Assembly: GCA_036844615.1 (NCBI GenBank)
Contig: DAIUFK010000002.1
Coordinates: 1 to 64,000 of the forward strand
DNA: 64,000 nt
Direction of reading: 5' to 3'
From: Palsa-872 sp036844615
Lineage (GTDB): Bacteria; Chloroflexota; Dormibacteria; Dormibacterales; Dormibacteraceae
Shown here: piece by piece, positions 1 through 8,388 of the stretch
Numbering within the stretch: position 1 is the stretch's first letter
How the letters are laid out: each line of letters begins with the position of its first letter
Translations under genes and position numbers: made by a program
The notes under the pieces: generated by a model
Seen by the model: the letters and a program-made list of their open reading frames with translations, nothing else
Told to the model about the DNA's origin: nothing
The model's database searches: none

Positions 1-1662
1 ATGGACCTTGAGCGCGAGCGCGGCATCACCATCAAGCTCCAGGCGGTCCGCATGACCTACCCGGCACGCGATGGGCAGACCTATGAGCTGAACCTCATCG
101 ACACTCCAGGCCACGTCGACTTCGCGTACGAGGTGTCACGATCGCTTGCGGCGTGCGAGGGCGCGATCCTCGTCGTCGATGCGGCGCAGGGCATCGAGGC
201 GCAGACGCTTGCCAACCTCTACCAGGCCGTCGAGGCAGGCCTCACTCTCGTGCCTGTAGTCAACAAGATCGACCTCGACGCGGCACAGCCCGAGATGGTG
301 GCTGAGGAGATCTCGGATGTGACAGGTCTCCCACGCGAGGAGGTGATATTCGCCTCGGCCAAACAGGGGATAGGCACGCAGGAAATCCTCGAGGCAGTGA
401 TTGCGAAGGTGCCGCCGCCGCGGGGCGATCCTGCGGCGCCGCTGCGTGCCCTGATCTTCGACTCGCACTATGACACCTATCGCGGAGTGATCACCTACGT
501 GCGCGTAGTCGATGGCAAGATCATTCCGCGGGCCAAGATCCGGATGATGAACACGGGCAAGGTCCACGAGGTGGACGAGGTTGGGTGGTTTGCGCCGGGC
601 CCAAGACCCGCGGAGAAGCTGACGGCAGGTGAGGTCGGCTATGTCACCGCGGCGATCAAGAACGTGATCGATGCACGGGTCGGCGACACGATCACGACTG
701 CCGAGAATGGGGCCGCGACCCCGCTGCCAGGCTATCGCCAGGTGAAGCCGATGGTCTTCGCGGGCCTCTTTCCCACCGACTCAGACAGGTTCGGCGAACT
801 CAAGGAAGCGCTGGAAAAGCTGCAGCTCAACGACGGCGCACTGTCGTTCGAGCCCGAGAACTCGGCGGCGTTGGGCTTTGGGTTCCGCTGCGGATTCCTG
901 GGGCTCCTGCACCTGGAGATCGTCCAGGAACGCCTCGAACGCGAGTTTGAGATCGACCTCATCACGACGGCCCCAACTGTCGAGTACCAGGTCAAGCTCA
1001 AGCGCGGCGGGATCATCGAGGTCGACAACCCCGCCCTCATGCCCGACCCGACCACCATCGACACGATCTCGGAGCCCTTCGTGAAGCTGTCCGTAATCGT
1101 TCCCGCCACATATGTAGGCCCGATGATGGAGCTATGCCAGGAGCGTCGCGGGGTCTACAAGCACCTCGAGCACCGGCCCGGCGAGCGTGTCGTCATCGAG
1201 TACGAGATGCCGTTGGGGGAGATCATCCACGACTTCTACGACCAGCTCAAATCGCGGTCGAAGGGCTATGCCTCGATGGACTACGAGATGATCGGTTTTC
1301 GGGAGGGGGACCTCGTCAAGCTCGACGTCCTCGTGGCCGGCGAGCCTGTTGACGCACTCTCATTGATCGTTCACCGAAGCAAGGCGCAGACCCAGGGCCG
1401 CAAACTTGTCGAGAAGCTCAAGACGATCATTCCGCGCCAGATGTTCATGGTGCCGCTTCAAGGAGCGATCGGCGGCAAGGTGGTCGCGCGCGAGACGATC
1501 CCGGCAATGCGGAAGGATGTGCTCGCGAAGTGCTATGGCGGTGACATCACGCGCAAGCGCAAATTGTTGGAGAAGCAGAAGGAAGGCAAGCGAAGGATGA
1601 AGCGGGTGGGTTCAATCGAGATCCCGCAAGAGGCGTTCATGGCGGTGCTCAAGCTTGACTAA
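1..1662 (+). CDS. lepA: Elongation factor 4 (LepA), 5' end outside window
   Basis: Ribosomal back-translocase GTPase. The visible 553 residues start at the conserved MDLERERGIT stretch, which in full-length LepA lies about 45 residues after the start, so the P-loop is outside the window and the ATG at base 1 is internal. The G3 motif DTPGH (34-38) and G4 NKID (88-91) are present, followed by the beta-barrel and EF-G-like domains. The LepA-specific C-terminal domain contains CYGGDITRKRKLLEKQKEGK. It ends in TAA and overlaps the next start by 8 bases. Family assignment is very secure; only the start is missing. Confidence 0.97.
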   Translation: MDLERERGITIKLQAVRMTYPARDGQTYELNLIDTPGHVDFAYEVSRSLAACEGAILVVDAAQGIEAQTLANLYQAVEAGLTLVPVVNKIDLDAAQPEMVAEEISDVTGLPREEVIFASAKQGIGTQEILEAVIAKVPPPRGDPAAPLRALIFDSHYDTYRGVITYVRVVDGKIIPRAKIRMMNTGKVHEVDEVGWFAPGPRPAEKLTAGEVGYVTAAIKNVIDARVGDTITTAENGAATPLPGYRQVKPMVFAGLFPTDSDRFGELKEALEKLQLNDGALSFEPENSAALGFGFRCGFLGLLHLEIVQERLEREFEIDLITTAPTVEYQVKLKRGGIIEVDNPALMPDPTTIDTISEPFVKLSVIVPATYVGPMMELCQERRGVYKHLEHRPGERVVIEYEMPLGEIIHDFYDQLKSRSKGYASMDYEMIGFREGDLVKLDVLVAGEPVDALSLIVHRSKAQTQGRKLVEKLKTIIPRQMFMVPLQGAIGGKVVARETIPAMRKDVLAKCYGGDITRKRKLLEKQKEGKRRMKRVGSIEIPQEAFMAVLKLD

Positions 1663-2713
1663 ACGAAACGCTTTGGCGTCCCTGGCATGGCTTGCCATCG
1701 TGGTGAGCGCCTGCACGCGTGGAGTTTCCACTGGGTCGTCCTCGACCACCATCCAGCCTGCGGACCTCTACATTGCGATGCCCCCTGTCTCCGATGTGAG
1801 GACTCTTCTCGGCGACGACGGCTGGTGGGCGGGCCCGCCAATGTTCGGAGTGAGGCCTCTTGACGTCGCATCGATGCCCTTCAACCAGAAGTTTTCAGTC
1901 GGCGAGAACTACGTGCACGTCGGAAGCGCTGAGATGTTCACGGTCGGCTACGAGGTGTGGAACGACACCTCCGCGGCCAAGAGCCACATGACGACGGTGC
2001 AGTCCGCGCTTGGCACGTCGGCCGTCGCGGGCCCGAAAGTCGGCGACCAGGCCATCTACTACGGGTCGCAAGCCTCAGGCGCCGCTCCTTTCCAGACCGT
2101 GACCATCGTCAGGGTGGGCCAGGTCGTGGCATTGATCGGGCTCGACCTGAAGGACGGATTTCCGAAGGTGGCGCAGCTGGGCAAGATCGCCGCGAAGGTC
2201 GTTTCTCATCTCAAGGACGCGATGTCCGGCAAGGTGTCAAGCACGCCGCTTTCGACTCCTGATGCGGCGCTCCTGCCTCCCGCCAACCTGGATATCACCA
2301 TGCTCGGGTCCACCAGGATCTCGGTCGAGGCGGCGCTGGTGATGATCGATGCGCCGTCCTTCGACGCGCTGGCGCAGACGTTGCGCGGCTCCGGCGTGAG
2401 CGACGTCGTCTTCGGTGATTACGCGCTCAACAGCGACACGCACATGGAGGTTCGTGCGGCAGTGTTTACCTTCTCGACCGCGAAGAATGCGTCCGACTGG
2501 GTTTCAGGCCTTCGCGGTTCGACTCCGGCCGGCGAGCTCGGCCTTTACGACGACGCGCACAGCTGGTACATCTTTCCGTTCGTGGCAGGCACGTCGGCGG
2601 CGTTGCTCATCTGCCACTCGACAGGGGATACGGAGGCCGCGTCGCGAGCATGCGAGACGCCGATGTCCCGTGTCACGTCAGTGTGGAAGCTGAGCCTCGG
2701 CTCCCAGAGCTGA
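1655..2713 (+). CDS. Putative lipoprotein of unknown function
   Basis: 352 residues, TTG start overlapping the lepA stop by 8 bases. The N-terminus is a lipoprotein signal peptide: MTKR, a hydrophobic stretch rich in Ala/Leu/Val, then the lipobox V-S-A-C with the modified Cys at residue 20, followed by a Ser/Thr-rich linker. The mature protein is therefore expected to be anchored to the outer face of the cytoplasmic membrane. The two halves (about 60-190 and 205-350) look loosely alike, each with an aromatic-containing alpha/beta segment, which might be an internal duplication. I recognise no family. The placement behind lepA gives no functional clue. Confidence 0.8.
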   Translation: MTKRNALASLAWLAIVVSACTRGVSTGSSSTTIQPADLYIAMPPVSDVRTLLGDDGWWAGPPMFGVRPLDVASMPFNQKFSVGENYVHVGSAEMFTVGYEVWNDTSAAKSHMTTVQSALGTSAVAGPKVGDQAIYYGSQASGAAPFQTVTIVRVGQVVALIGLDLKDGFPKVAQLGKIAAKVVSHLKDAMSGKVSSTPLSTPDAALLPPANLDITMLGSTRISVEAALVMIDAPSFDALAQTLRGSGVSDVVFGDYALNSDTHMEVRAAVFTFSTAKNASDWVSGLRGSTPAGELGLYDDAHSWYIFPFVAGTSAALLICHSTGDTEAASRACETPMSRVTSVWKLSLGSQS

Positions 2714-2717
2714 GAAA

Positions 2718-3659
2718 TTGAGAGTTGTCGTCACCGGGGCCGCGGGCTTCATCGGCTCCCACCTGAGTGAGCGTCTGCTGGCCGCGGGTCATGACGTGGT
2801 GGGGATCGACTGCTTCAGCGACTTCTACGACCGCGAGACCAAGGAACGGAACCTCCTCCAGTCCCGCCGCCACGCCACCTTTCATTTCGAGGAGGCTGAC
2901 CTCGTGGACGCTGACCTCGCGACCCTGGTGGACGGCGCCGGCGTCATCTATCACATGGCGGGGCTTGACGGCGTGCGCCCAAGCTGGGGAAACCAGTTCG
3001 ACCGCTACGTGAGGGACAACGTCATCGCCACTCAGCGCCTGCTCGAGGCGCTCAAGGGAACGCCCGTCAAGCGCATGGTCTTCGCGGGCAGTTCCTCGGT
3101 CTACGGCGACGCCGAAATGTTCCCAACCAAGGAGTCGGCCCTGCCGCATCCTCTGTCGCCGTTCGGAGTGACGAAGCTTGCGGCCGAGCATCTGACCCAC
3201 CTCTACACCCGCAACTACGCGATCCCCGTCGTCTCGGTGAGGTACTTCACCGTGTATGGGCCCCGCCAACGGCCCGACATGGCCTTCTCGCGATTCATGC
3301 AGGCGCTCATCGCAGGAGACGACATCGAGGTGTTCGGTGACGGCGAGCAGACACGCGACCTCACCTACGTTTCCGATGCGGTAGAGGGCACCATCAAAGC
3401 TTCCACCGCGGATGTCGTCGGCCAGGTCTTCAACCTCGGCGGCGGCAGCCGAGTCACTGTGAACCAGGTGCTTGCCATGCTCGAAGAGATCAGCGGCCTG
3501 AAGGTCCGCCGCAAGAACCTGCCCGCCACACCCGGCGACCCACGTCACTCGGGGGCATCGATCAACCTCGCGCGCGAGCGGCTGGGATGGGAGCCCAGGG
3601 TCTCACTTCGCGATGGCCTCGCCAAGCAGTGGCAGTGGTTCCAGCAGGCTTCAGGATGA
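2718..3659 (+). CDS. Extended-SDR NDP-sugar epimerase-like protein, catalytic Tyr replaced by Phe
   Basis: 313 residues, TTG start 4 bases after the lipoprotein stop. It is an extended short-chain dehydrogenase resembling UDP-glucuronate or UDP-glucose 4-epimerases. The NAD-binding TGAAGFIGSH is at 6-15, the active-site Ser region is FAGSSSVYGD (122-131), and VRYFTVYGPRQRPDMA is typical of the family. The active-site YxxxK reads SPFGVTK: Lys153 is kept but the catalytic Tyr is Phe149 (codon TTC at 3162-3164). Either the protein no longer catalyses the usual reaction, it uses another base, or it only binds the nucleotide sugar. Its stop overlaps the next start (ATGA). Confidence 0.85.
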   Translation: MRVVVTGAAGFIGSHLSERLLAAGHDVVGIDCFSDFYDRETKERNLLQSRRHATFHFEEADLVDADLATLVDGAGVIYHMAGLDGVRPSWGNQFDRYVRDNVIATQRLLEALKGTPVKRMVFAGSSSVYGDAEMFPTKESALPHPLSPFGVTKLAAEHLTHLYTRNYAIPVVSVRYFTVYGPRQRPDMAFSRFMQALIAGDDIEVFGDGEQTRDLTYVSDAVEGTIKASTADVVGQVFNLGGGSRVTVNQVLAMLEEISGLKVRRKNLPATPGDPRHSGASINLARERLGWEPRVSLRDGLAKQWQWFQQASG

Positions 3660-4117
3660 ATCGCTTTGAGGCCTGGCTCTCGGATTCGGGGATAGGCGTC
3701 GCCGTCAAGCAATTTCCCGCGGATACGCGGACCGCGCTTGACGCCGCGCGTGTTGTCGGCTGCGAGGTGGGGCAGATAGTGAAGTCCCTCGTCTTCGTGG
3801 CAGCGGGCAAGCCGGTGGTTGCGCTGGTCAGCGGGGCGAATCGCGTGGACGAGGGAAGGCTCGCTGCGGTGGCTGGAGCACCGGTGACGAAAGCCGATGC
3901 CGAGGCCGTCAGGCGGGCGACCGGTTACTCGATAGGGGGAGTTCCTCCTTTTGGGCACGCCACGCAGGTCCCTGTATTCATGGACCGTGACCTGCTCGAC
4001 CATCCGAGTGTGTGGGCGGCGGCAGGGCGGCCCGACTCGGTGTTCGAGATCTCTCCAGAGCGCCTCCGCGAGCTAAGCCAGGCCGAGGTCGCCGACTTTA
4101 AGGTGGCGGCGCCGTGA
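3656..4117 (+). CDS. YbaK/ProX-type aminoacyl-tRNA deacylase
   Basis: 153 residues of the YbaK/EbsC family, which hydrolyses mischarged aminoacyl-tRNAs such as Cys-tRNA(Pro) in trans. The conserved Lys of the active site is in GQIVKSLVF (Lys43). The glycine-rich loop GGVPPFGH and the VFMDRDLL strand also match the family. The ATG at 3656 is chosen because it overlaps the epimerase stop (ATGA) and yields the family's usual length; the longer reading frame upstream lies inside the epimerase. Which amino acid is edited cannot be told from the sequence. The stop overlaps the hemW start. Confidence 0.88.
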   Translation: MNRFEAWLSDSGIGVAVKQFPADTRTALDAARVVGCEVGQIVKSLVFVAAGKPVVALVSGANRVDEGRLAAVAGAPVTKADAEAVRRATGYSIGGVPPFGHATQVPVFMDRDLLDHPSVWAAAGRPDSVFEISPERLRELSQAEVADFKVAAP

Positions 4118-5250
4118 GCCGGCTCTTCATCCCGCCGGCGGAAGGCAGCCTGCCCTTCGAGCACCTCTACCTGCACATACCGTTCTGCAAGCACAAGTGC
4201 GGGTATTGCGATTTCAACGCGTATGCAGGCATGGACAGGCTCATGCCGGAATATGTCGGCGCGCTGGAGCGCGAGCTTTCGAGGGCGCGCGAGCTGCATC
4301 CTTTCGCGCGGCTGGAAACCGTGTACTTCGGCGGCGGCACGCCAAGCCTCCTTTCAGCCGAGCTGATCGCGAGGCTGCTGCGCTTTGTGCGCGCGACGTT
4401 TGACGTGGCGCCTGCAGCGGAGGTGACGCTCGAGGCGAACCCCGCCAGCACCGACGAGGCAAAGGTGCAGGCCTGGCTCGACGGGGGCGTCAACCGCCTG
4501 AGCCTTGGCGTGCAGGGATTCGAACCTCGCGCGCTGGCTGTGCTCGAGAGGAGGACTGACGCCGCCCAGGCCACGCGCGCGTTCGGCCTCGCCCGCGCCA
4601 TGGGCATGTCGAACGTGAGCATCGACCTCATCTACGCGGTCCCGTTTCAGAGCCGAGCCTCCTGGTTGGAGACCCTGAAGCGTGGAATTGCCCTGGGTCC
4701 CGACCATATATCGACCTACTGCTTGACTTTCGAGGAGGGCACGCTGCTCTGGCGTCGGAGGACTGAGGGACGCGTCCCGGAGGTCGACCCCGACCTACAG
4801 TGGGACCAGCTGGATGCCGCCTGCGAGGAGCTCGAGGCCGCGGGATTCTCCAGGTACGAGGTTTCCAACTGGGCCAAGCCAGGCTTTGAGTCGAGACACA
4901 ACCACGCCTACTGGCGATGCAGGCCGGTCTACGGGGCCGGCGCCGGCGCCCATTCGTACGCGACTGACGGCAGCGCCTCCCACCGATGGTGGAATGTTGC
5001 CCGCCCTCGCGAGTACATCGCCGCACAGCACCCCATCGCGGACGGGGAAGACCTGCCGTCGCGCAAGGCGAAGGGAGAGGCTTTGATGCTGGGGCTGCGG
5101 ACTGCCGACGGGATGGCGCCTCCCGACGGGTTCGAAGCCGAGCTTGGCGAGCTGCTCGCGGCAGGCCTGATAGAGCGCCGCGACGGCAGGGTTGTGCCCA
5201 CCAGGCGCGGGCTGGACCTGCACAACCAGATCGCGCTGGTCGTACTGTAG
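4114..5250 (+). CDS. hemW: Radical SAM heme chaperone HemW (HemN-like)
   Basis: 378 residues. GTG start overlapping the previous stop (GTGA). The radical SAM cluster motif CxxxCxxC is at Cys25, Cys29 and Cys32, followed by F, as in HemW/HemN proteins. GGGTPSL (73-79) and the SLGVQGFEPRAL strand are the SAM-binding hallmarks. The C-terminal HemN domain (about 300-378) is present. It lacks the N-terminal extension with the extra Cys of true coproporphyrinogen oxidase HemN, so the heme-trafficking protein HemW is preferred. Just upstream of hrcA is a common position for hemW in Gram-positive-like genomes. Confidence 0.93.
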   Translation: MSRLFIPPAEGSLPFEHLYLHIPFCKHKCGYCDFNAYAGMDRLMPEYVGALERELSRARELHPFARLETVYFGGGTPSLLSAELIARLLRFVRATFDVAPAAEVTLEANPASTDEAKVQAWLDGGVNRLSLGVQGFEPRALAVLERRTDAAQATRAFGLARAMGMSNVSIDLIYAVPFQSRASWLETLKRGIALGPDHISTYCLTFEEGTLLWRRRTEGRVPEVDPDLQWDQLDAACEELEAAGFSRYEVSNWAKPGFESRHNHAYWRCRPVYGAGAGAHSYATDGSASHRWWNVARPREYIAAQHPIADGEDLPSRKAKGEALMLGLRTADGMAPPDGFEAELGELLAAGLIERRDGRVVPTRRGLDLHNQIALVVL

Positions 5251-5255
5251 TTGGC

Positions 5256-5331
5256 CAGTACTCTGTAGGGGCCCCCGCGCGCCGTGGTCGCGGGGCAGGC
5301 CCCTGCGCGCGCCCGGCTGGGCAGAGTGCTG
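5256..5331 (+). promoter_or_regulatory. Widely spaced CIRCE-like inverted repeat upstream of hrcA
   Basis: CAGTACTCTG (5256-5265) and CAGAGTGCTG (5322-5331) are inverted copies with one mismatch. The right half contains GAGTGCTGA, 8 of 9 matches to the CIRCE half-site GAGTGCTAA; the left half matches about 6 of 9. The spacer is 56 bases instead of the usual 9 and contains GC-rich self-complementary sequence. It lies 8 bases before the hrcA start, where an autoregulatory HrcA operator would be expected. It may be a diverged operator or chance. Confidence 0.3.
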
Positions 5332-5338
5332 AAACGAC

Positions 5339-6355
5339 ATGGAAAACAGAAAGCAGTCGATCCTGCGTGCGGTGGTGAAGGAGTTCACGACGAGCGCCGT
5401 GCCCGTCGGCTCGCAGGCGCTCCAGAGCCGCTACTTCGTCAACCTGTCCTCGGCCACGATCCGCAGCGAGCTCGCCGAGCTGGCTGATCTCGGCTACCTG
5501 GCCCAGCCGCACACATCGGCCGGCAGGGTCCCGACCGACTCCGGTTACCGCTACTTCGTCGACTTCCTCATGGACGTGGAAGCGGTGCCCGACAACGTGA
5601 GCCTGTTCATCCGCGAGGAGCTGAGGCAGGCTCCGGCCGACGTGCAGGGAATGGTCGAGAAGGTCGCCATGACCCTTGCCGCGGTCACCCAGAACGCGTC
5701 GGTGGCCAGCGCGCCCCACGGGACGCAGGCGCGCGTGAAGCACGTCGACCTTGTGTCGCTCGAGCCGACCGAGGTGTTGCTCATCCTGCTGCTCGAAGGC
5801 AACCTCCTGCGGCAGCAGGTGCTAAAGGTCGCCGACGCCGCGACCCAGCCGGAGCTGAGCACGCTCGCTGTAAGGCTGAACGCGACGCTCGGGGGCAAGG
5901 CCAGCGACGAGGTCCGCCGGAGCTACGAAAGTGCGGCCCTCGGCTTGGACAAGGAGTTGCTCGGGACGATAGTGGCCGCGCTCGACCAGTACGAGAAGGG
6001 GTCGGAAAGCCTTGTCGTCCACGACGGCGTGCGCAACCTGCTCCGGCAGCCTGAGTTCGCCGAGTCCATCCGCCTGCAGCAGGTGCTCGAGGTGCTGGAG
6101 GAGACCCGCTACCTGACGGTGTTGCTGCGAGAGCTTATCGGCGAGTCCGACATGCAGATAGTCATCGGCTCCGAAAACGCATCGAGCCAGCTCCAGGGTT
6201 GCGCGGTGGTGCTGACTACCTACGGCCCGTCGAATCGCCTCAAGGGAGTGCTCGGCGTGATCGGGCCGACGCGCATGGCCTACAGCCAGACCGTCGCCAG
6301 GCTGCAGGCTGTCGCGCTGGGAGCCAGCGAGCGGATGGCCGAGCTTGGGGTTTGA
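5339..6355 (+). CDS. hrcA: Heat-inducible transcription repressor HrcA
   Basis: 338 residues, the usual length. HrcA represses groE/dnaK-type operons through the CIRCE operator and is itself released by GroEL titration. An N-terminal winged helix (about 1-75) includes SSATIRSELAELADLGYLAQPHTSAGR, whose RSELAELADLGYL portion is the recognition region; TDSGYRYFVD follows. The GAF-like middle and C-terminal dimerisation parts include GPTRMAYSQTVARL near the end, diagnostic for HrcA. ATG start. It heads hrcA-grpE-dnaJ; the next gene starts 31 bases downstream. Confidence 0.95.
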   Translation: MENRKQSILRAVVKEFTTSAVPVGSQALQSRYFVNLSSATIRSELAELADLGYLAQPHTSAGRVPTDSGYRYFVDFLMDVEAVPDNVSLFIREELRQAPADVQGMVEKVAMTLAAVTQNASVASAPHGTQARVKHVDLVSLEPTEVLLILLLEGNLLRQQVLKVADAATQPELSTLAVRLNATLGGKASDEVRRSYESAALGLDKELLGTIVAALDQYEKGSESLVVHDGVRNLLRQPEFAESIRLQQVLEVLEETRYLTVLLRELIGESDMQIVIGSENASSQLQGCAVVLTTYGPSNRLKGVLGVIGPTRMAYSQTVARLQAVALGASERMAELGV

Positions 6356-6386
6356 GCGGGCTGCCCGTCGAGGTATTTAAGAACCC

Positions 6387-6947
6387 ATGACCACCCGTAA
6401 GCTGCCGCACGACCCTCACGCGGAACCGGCGCCCAAAGGGCCTGTGGCTCCGCTGGAGGACAAGATCGCCGAGCTGGAGGCTGCTGCAGCGGAGGCGAAG
6501 GACCGCTATCTGAGGCTCGCCGCCGACTTCGACAACTACAAGAGGCGCTCGCGCCAGGAGCAGCTCGAGACGATCCAGCACGCCTCCTCCGAGCTGATCT
6601 CCCGCCTGCTTCCGGGCCTTGACGATCTCCACAAGGCTCTCGACCACATGCCCGAAGGCGTGGACGAGGCCTGGGTGAAGGGGGTCGAGCTGAGCGTGCG
6701 CAAGCTTGAGGAGGCACTGCGCGCACACGGGCTGGAGGCCATCGAGGCGGTGGGCAAGCCGTTCGATCCCCAGGTCCACGAGGCGATCGGCCACGAGGAG
6801 TCTTCTGAGCATCCCGAGGACACCGTCGTCCAGGTGTTGCGGCCCGGCTATCGCATCCGCGGTCGCGTCGTCAGGCCGGCGCTCGTCAAAGTGGCGCGCC
6901 CACCTGCGCTGCCCAGCGCCGACGGCGATTCTCGCTCCGACTACTAG
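6387..6947 (+). CDS. grpE: Nucleotide exchange factor GrpE
   Basis: 186 residues. GrpE dimers release ADP from DnaK. The N-terminal acidic and helical part (about 20-60) forms the long coiled coil; RYLRLAADFDNYKRRSRQE is the family signature, and the beta-domain motif GKPFDPQVHEAIG with the closing RVVRPALVKVA strand is intact. It sits between hrcA and dnaJ, but the dnaK gene that normally separates grpE from dnaJ is absent. The stop codon lies in the first copy of a 13-base tandem duplication that ends inside the dnaJ start. Confidence 0.96.
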   Translation: MTTRKLPHDPHAEPAPKGPVAPLEDKIAELEAAAAEAKDRYLRLAADFDNYKRRSRQEQLETIQHASSELISRLLPGLDDLHKALDHMPEGVDEAWVKGVELSVRKLEEALRAHGLEAIEAVGKPFDPQVHEAIGHEESSEHPEDTVVQVLRPGYRIRGRVVRPALVKVARPPALPSADGDSRSDY

Positions 6948-6969
6948 CCTCGTGGCCTAGCCTCGTGGC
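6944..6969 (+). repeat. 13-bp perfect tandem duplication at grpE-dnaJ junction
   Basis: CTAGCCTCGTGGC occurs twice back to back (6944-6956 and 6957-6969). The first copy contains the grpE stop TAG; the second contains the dnaJ start GTG. The GTG in the first copy is out of frame with dnaJ. The duplication therefore enlarged the grpE-dnaJ gap by 13 bases without touching either protein. Confidence 0.9.
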
Positions 6970-8083
6970 GATCAAGCGCGACTACTACGAGGTCCTTGGC
7001 GTCGCCCGCCGGGCGAGTTCCGACGACCTCAAAAGGGCGTTCCGCAAGATTGCGATGGACTCGCATCCCGACCGCTTCCCCAACGACGCGGCGGCCGCCG
7101 CCCGTTTCAAGGAGGCCAGCGAGGCGTACACGGTGCTGTCCGACCCTGGACGGCGGCGGACCTACGACATGTTCGGGCACGCCGCATCTGAGTCCGGAGG
7201 TCCCGCAGTCGACTTCTCCGACATGCCGTTCGGTGACATCTTCGACACGTTTTTCGGCGGAGGCGCCCGAGGAGGATCGCGCCGGCAACGCTCCAACCGC
7301 GGCGACGACCTGCGATACGACATGACCATCACTTTCGAGGAGGCCTTCGTCGGGGTCGAGAAGCAGCTCGATGTGCCGCGGCTCACCACCTGCGACCGCT
7401 GTCTGGGGAGTGGGGCCGAGCCTGGCAGTGGTGAAGAGACTTGCCCCGGGTGCCGCGGCTCCGGCCAGATCCGCCGGACAGCGCAGTCGATATTCGGATC
7501 AGTAGTCACCGCCACTACCTGCCCCACGTGCGGCGGCGCGGGCCGCCTCCTGAAGAACCCTTGCACGCAGTGCAGGGGGCAGGGGCGCCTCGAGCGGACC
7601 CGGCGGCTGTCGGTTCGGATCCCCGCCGGTGTCGACAGCGGGTCGCAGATCAGGATCAGCGGGGAGGGCGAGGCGGGCATACGGGATGGCCCGCCTGGCG
7701 ACCTGTACGTGGTGCTCCGGGTCAAGGGCCACGCACACCTGGCGAGGCGTGACCAGGACGTCATCTACGAGCTGAGGGTCAACATCGTGCAGGCCACTCT
7801 TGGGGATCGAATCGAGATACCGACGCTAGAAGGGCAGGTTGAGATAGCGATCCCGGCCGGCACCCAGAACGGCCAGTCGTTCCGGATGGCAGGGCGCGGC
7901 ATGCCCGATGTGCGAGGAGGCCGCAGGGGCGACCAGTACGTGGTCGTCCAGATCGTGGTGCCGAAGGACCTGAGCGCGGAGCAGAAGGCCCTCCTCAGGA
8001 AGGTGGGAGGGCTCACCGGCAAACCTGAAAAGGTCTCAAAAGGCTTCTTCGAAAAGCTGCGCGACGCCATCTCGCTCGACTGA
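6965..8083 (+). CDS. dnaJ: Chaperone protein DnaJ
   Basis: 372 residues, GTG start. Co-chaperone that stimulates DnaK ATPase. The J domain carries HPD at 34-36; a short Gly-rich linker follows (FFGGGARGGSRR). The zinc domain has all four CxxCxGxG repeats: CDRCLGSG, CPGCRGSG, CPTCGGAG and CTQCRGQG. The C-terminal substrate-binding beta domains are full length, so this is a type I DnaJ. It follows grpE directly and is closed by a strong hairpin terminator. Confidence 0.96.
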   Translation: MAIKRDYYEVLGVARRASSDDLKRAFRKIAMDSHPDRFPNDAAAAARFKEASEAYTVLSDPGRRRTYDMFGHAASESGGPAVDFSDMPFGDIFDTFFGGGARGGSRRQRSNRGDDLRYDMTITFEEAFVGVEKQLDVPRLTTCDRCLGSGAEPGSGEETCPGCRGSGQIRRTAQSIFGSVVTATTCPTCGGAGRLLKNPCTQCRGQGRLERTRRLSVRIPAGVDSGSQIRISGEGEAGIRDGPPGDLYVVLRVKGHAHLARRDQDVIYELRVNIVQATLGDRIEIPTLEGQVEIAIPAGTQNGQSFRMAGRGMPDVRGGRRGDQYVVVQIVVPKDLSAEQKALLRKVGGLTGKPEKVSKGFFEKLRDAISLD

Positions 8084-8086
8084 GGA

Positions 8087-8116
8087 ATGAGAGGGAACCC
8101 GCCGGTTCCCTCTCAT
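8087..8116 (+). terminator. Hairpin terminator after dnaJ
   Basis: A perfect 13-bp stem, ATGAGAGGGAACC (8087-8099) pairing with GGTTCCCTCTCAT (8104-8116), with a 4-base loop. It starts 3 bases after the dnaJ stop. The tail is CT-rich rather than a clean T run, so termination efficiency is uncertain. Confidence 0.75.
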
Positions 8117-8388
8117 GCTCTCTTTCCGGCATAAGGATGGGATTTGTTTTAAGAGTTTCTCCTCGCCAAGATTAGGAGCCGCAAGAGACAAAGTTATGGC
8201 CGGGGGGACCCCGGCCAACCCGGCAACGATGGAAAAGACGACTGAGGTCGCCGTCCGTGGGGCCGGCGCCGGCCACCTGCTCGCGGCAACAATCTCAGGC
8301 ACTTCTAAGGTTCAAGGCATAACCTAGGCGCCTGCGGGGTAGTTATTAGGTCGGGCAGTAGCTCGCAACCGTATTAAAAGAGGAAGAA
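8117..8388 (+). other. Unassigned leader region, possibly structured RNA
   Basis: About 270 bases between the dnaJ terminator and the next gene. No convincing gene is present: a 70-codon frame has no ribosome site and an atypical composition. The first part is AT-richer than its surroundings. A perfect 8-bp GC hairpin with a 3-base loop lies at 8198-8216 (GGCCGGGG / CCCCGGCC), followed by a segment containing AACCCGGCAACG. Some pieces recall riboswitch cores, but I could not match the arrangement to any class I know. Confidence 0.35.

Noticed and set aside
8115..8327. 70-codon frame in the leader region after dnaJ
   Set aside because: Starts in the terminator stem, has no ribosome site and no recognisable protein pattern.
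8117..8340. Known riboswitch (SAM, glycine, c-di-GMP, cobalamin)
   Set aside because: Short pieces resemble cores of several classes, but the order and spacing of conserved segments fit none of them.
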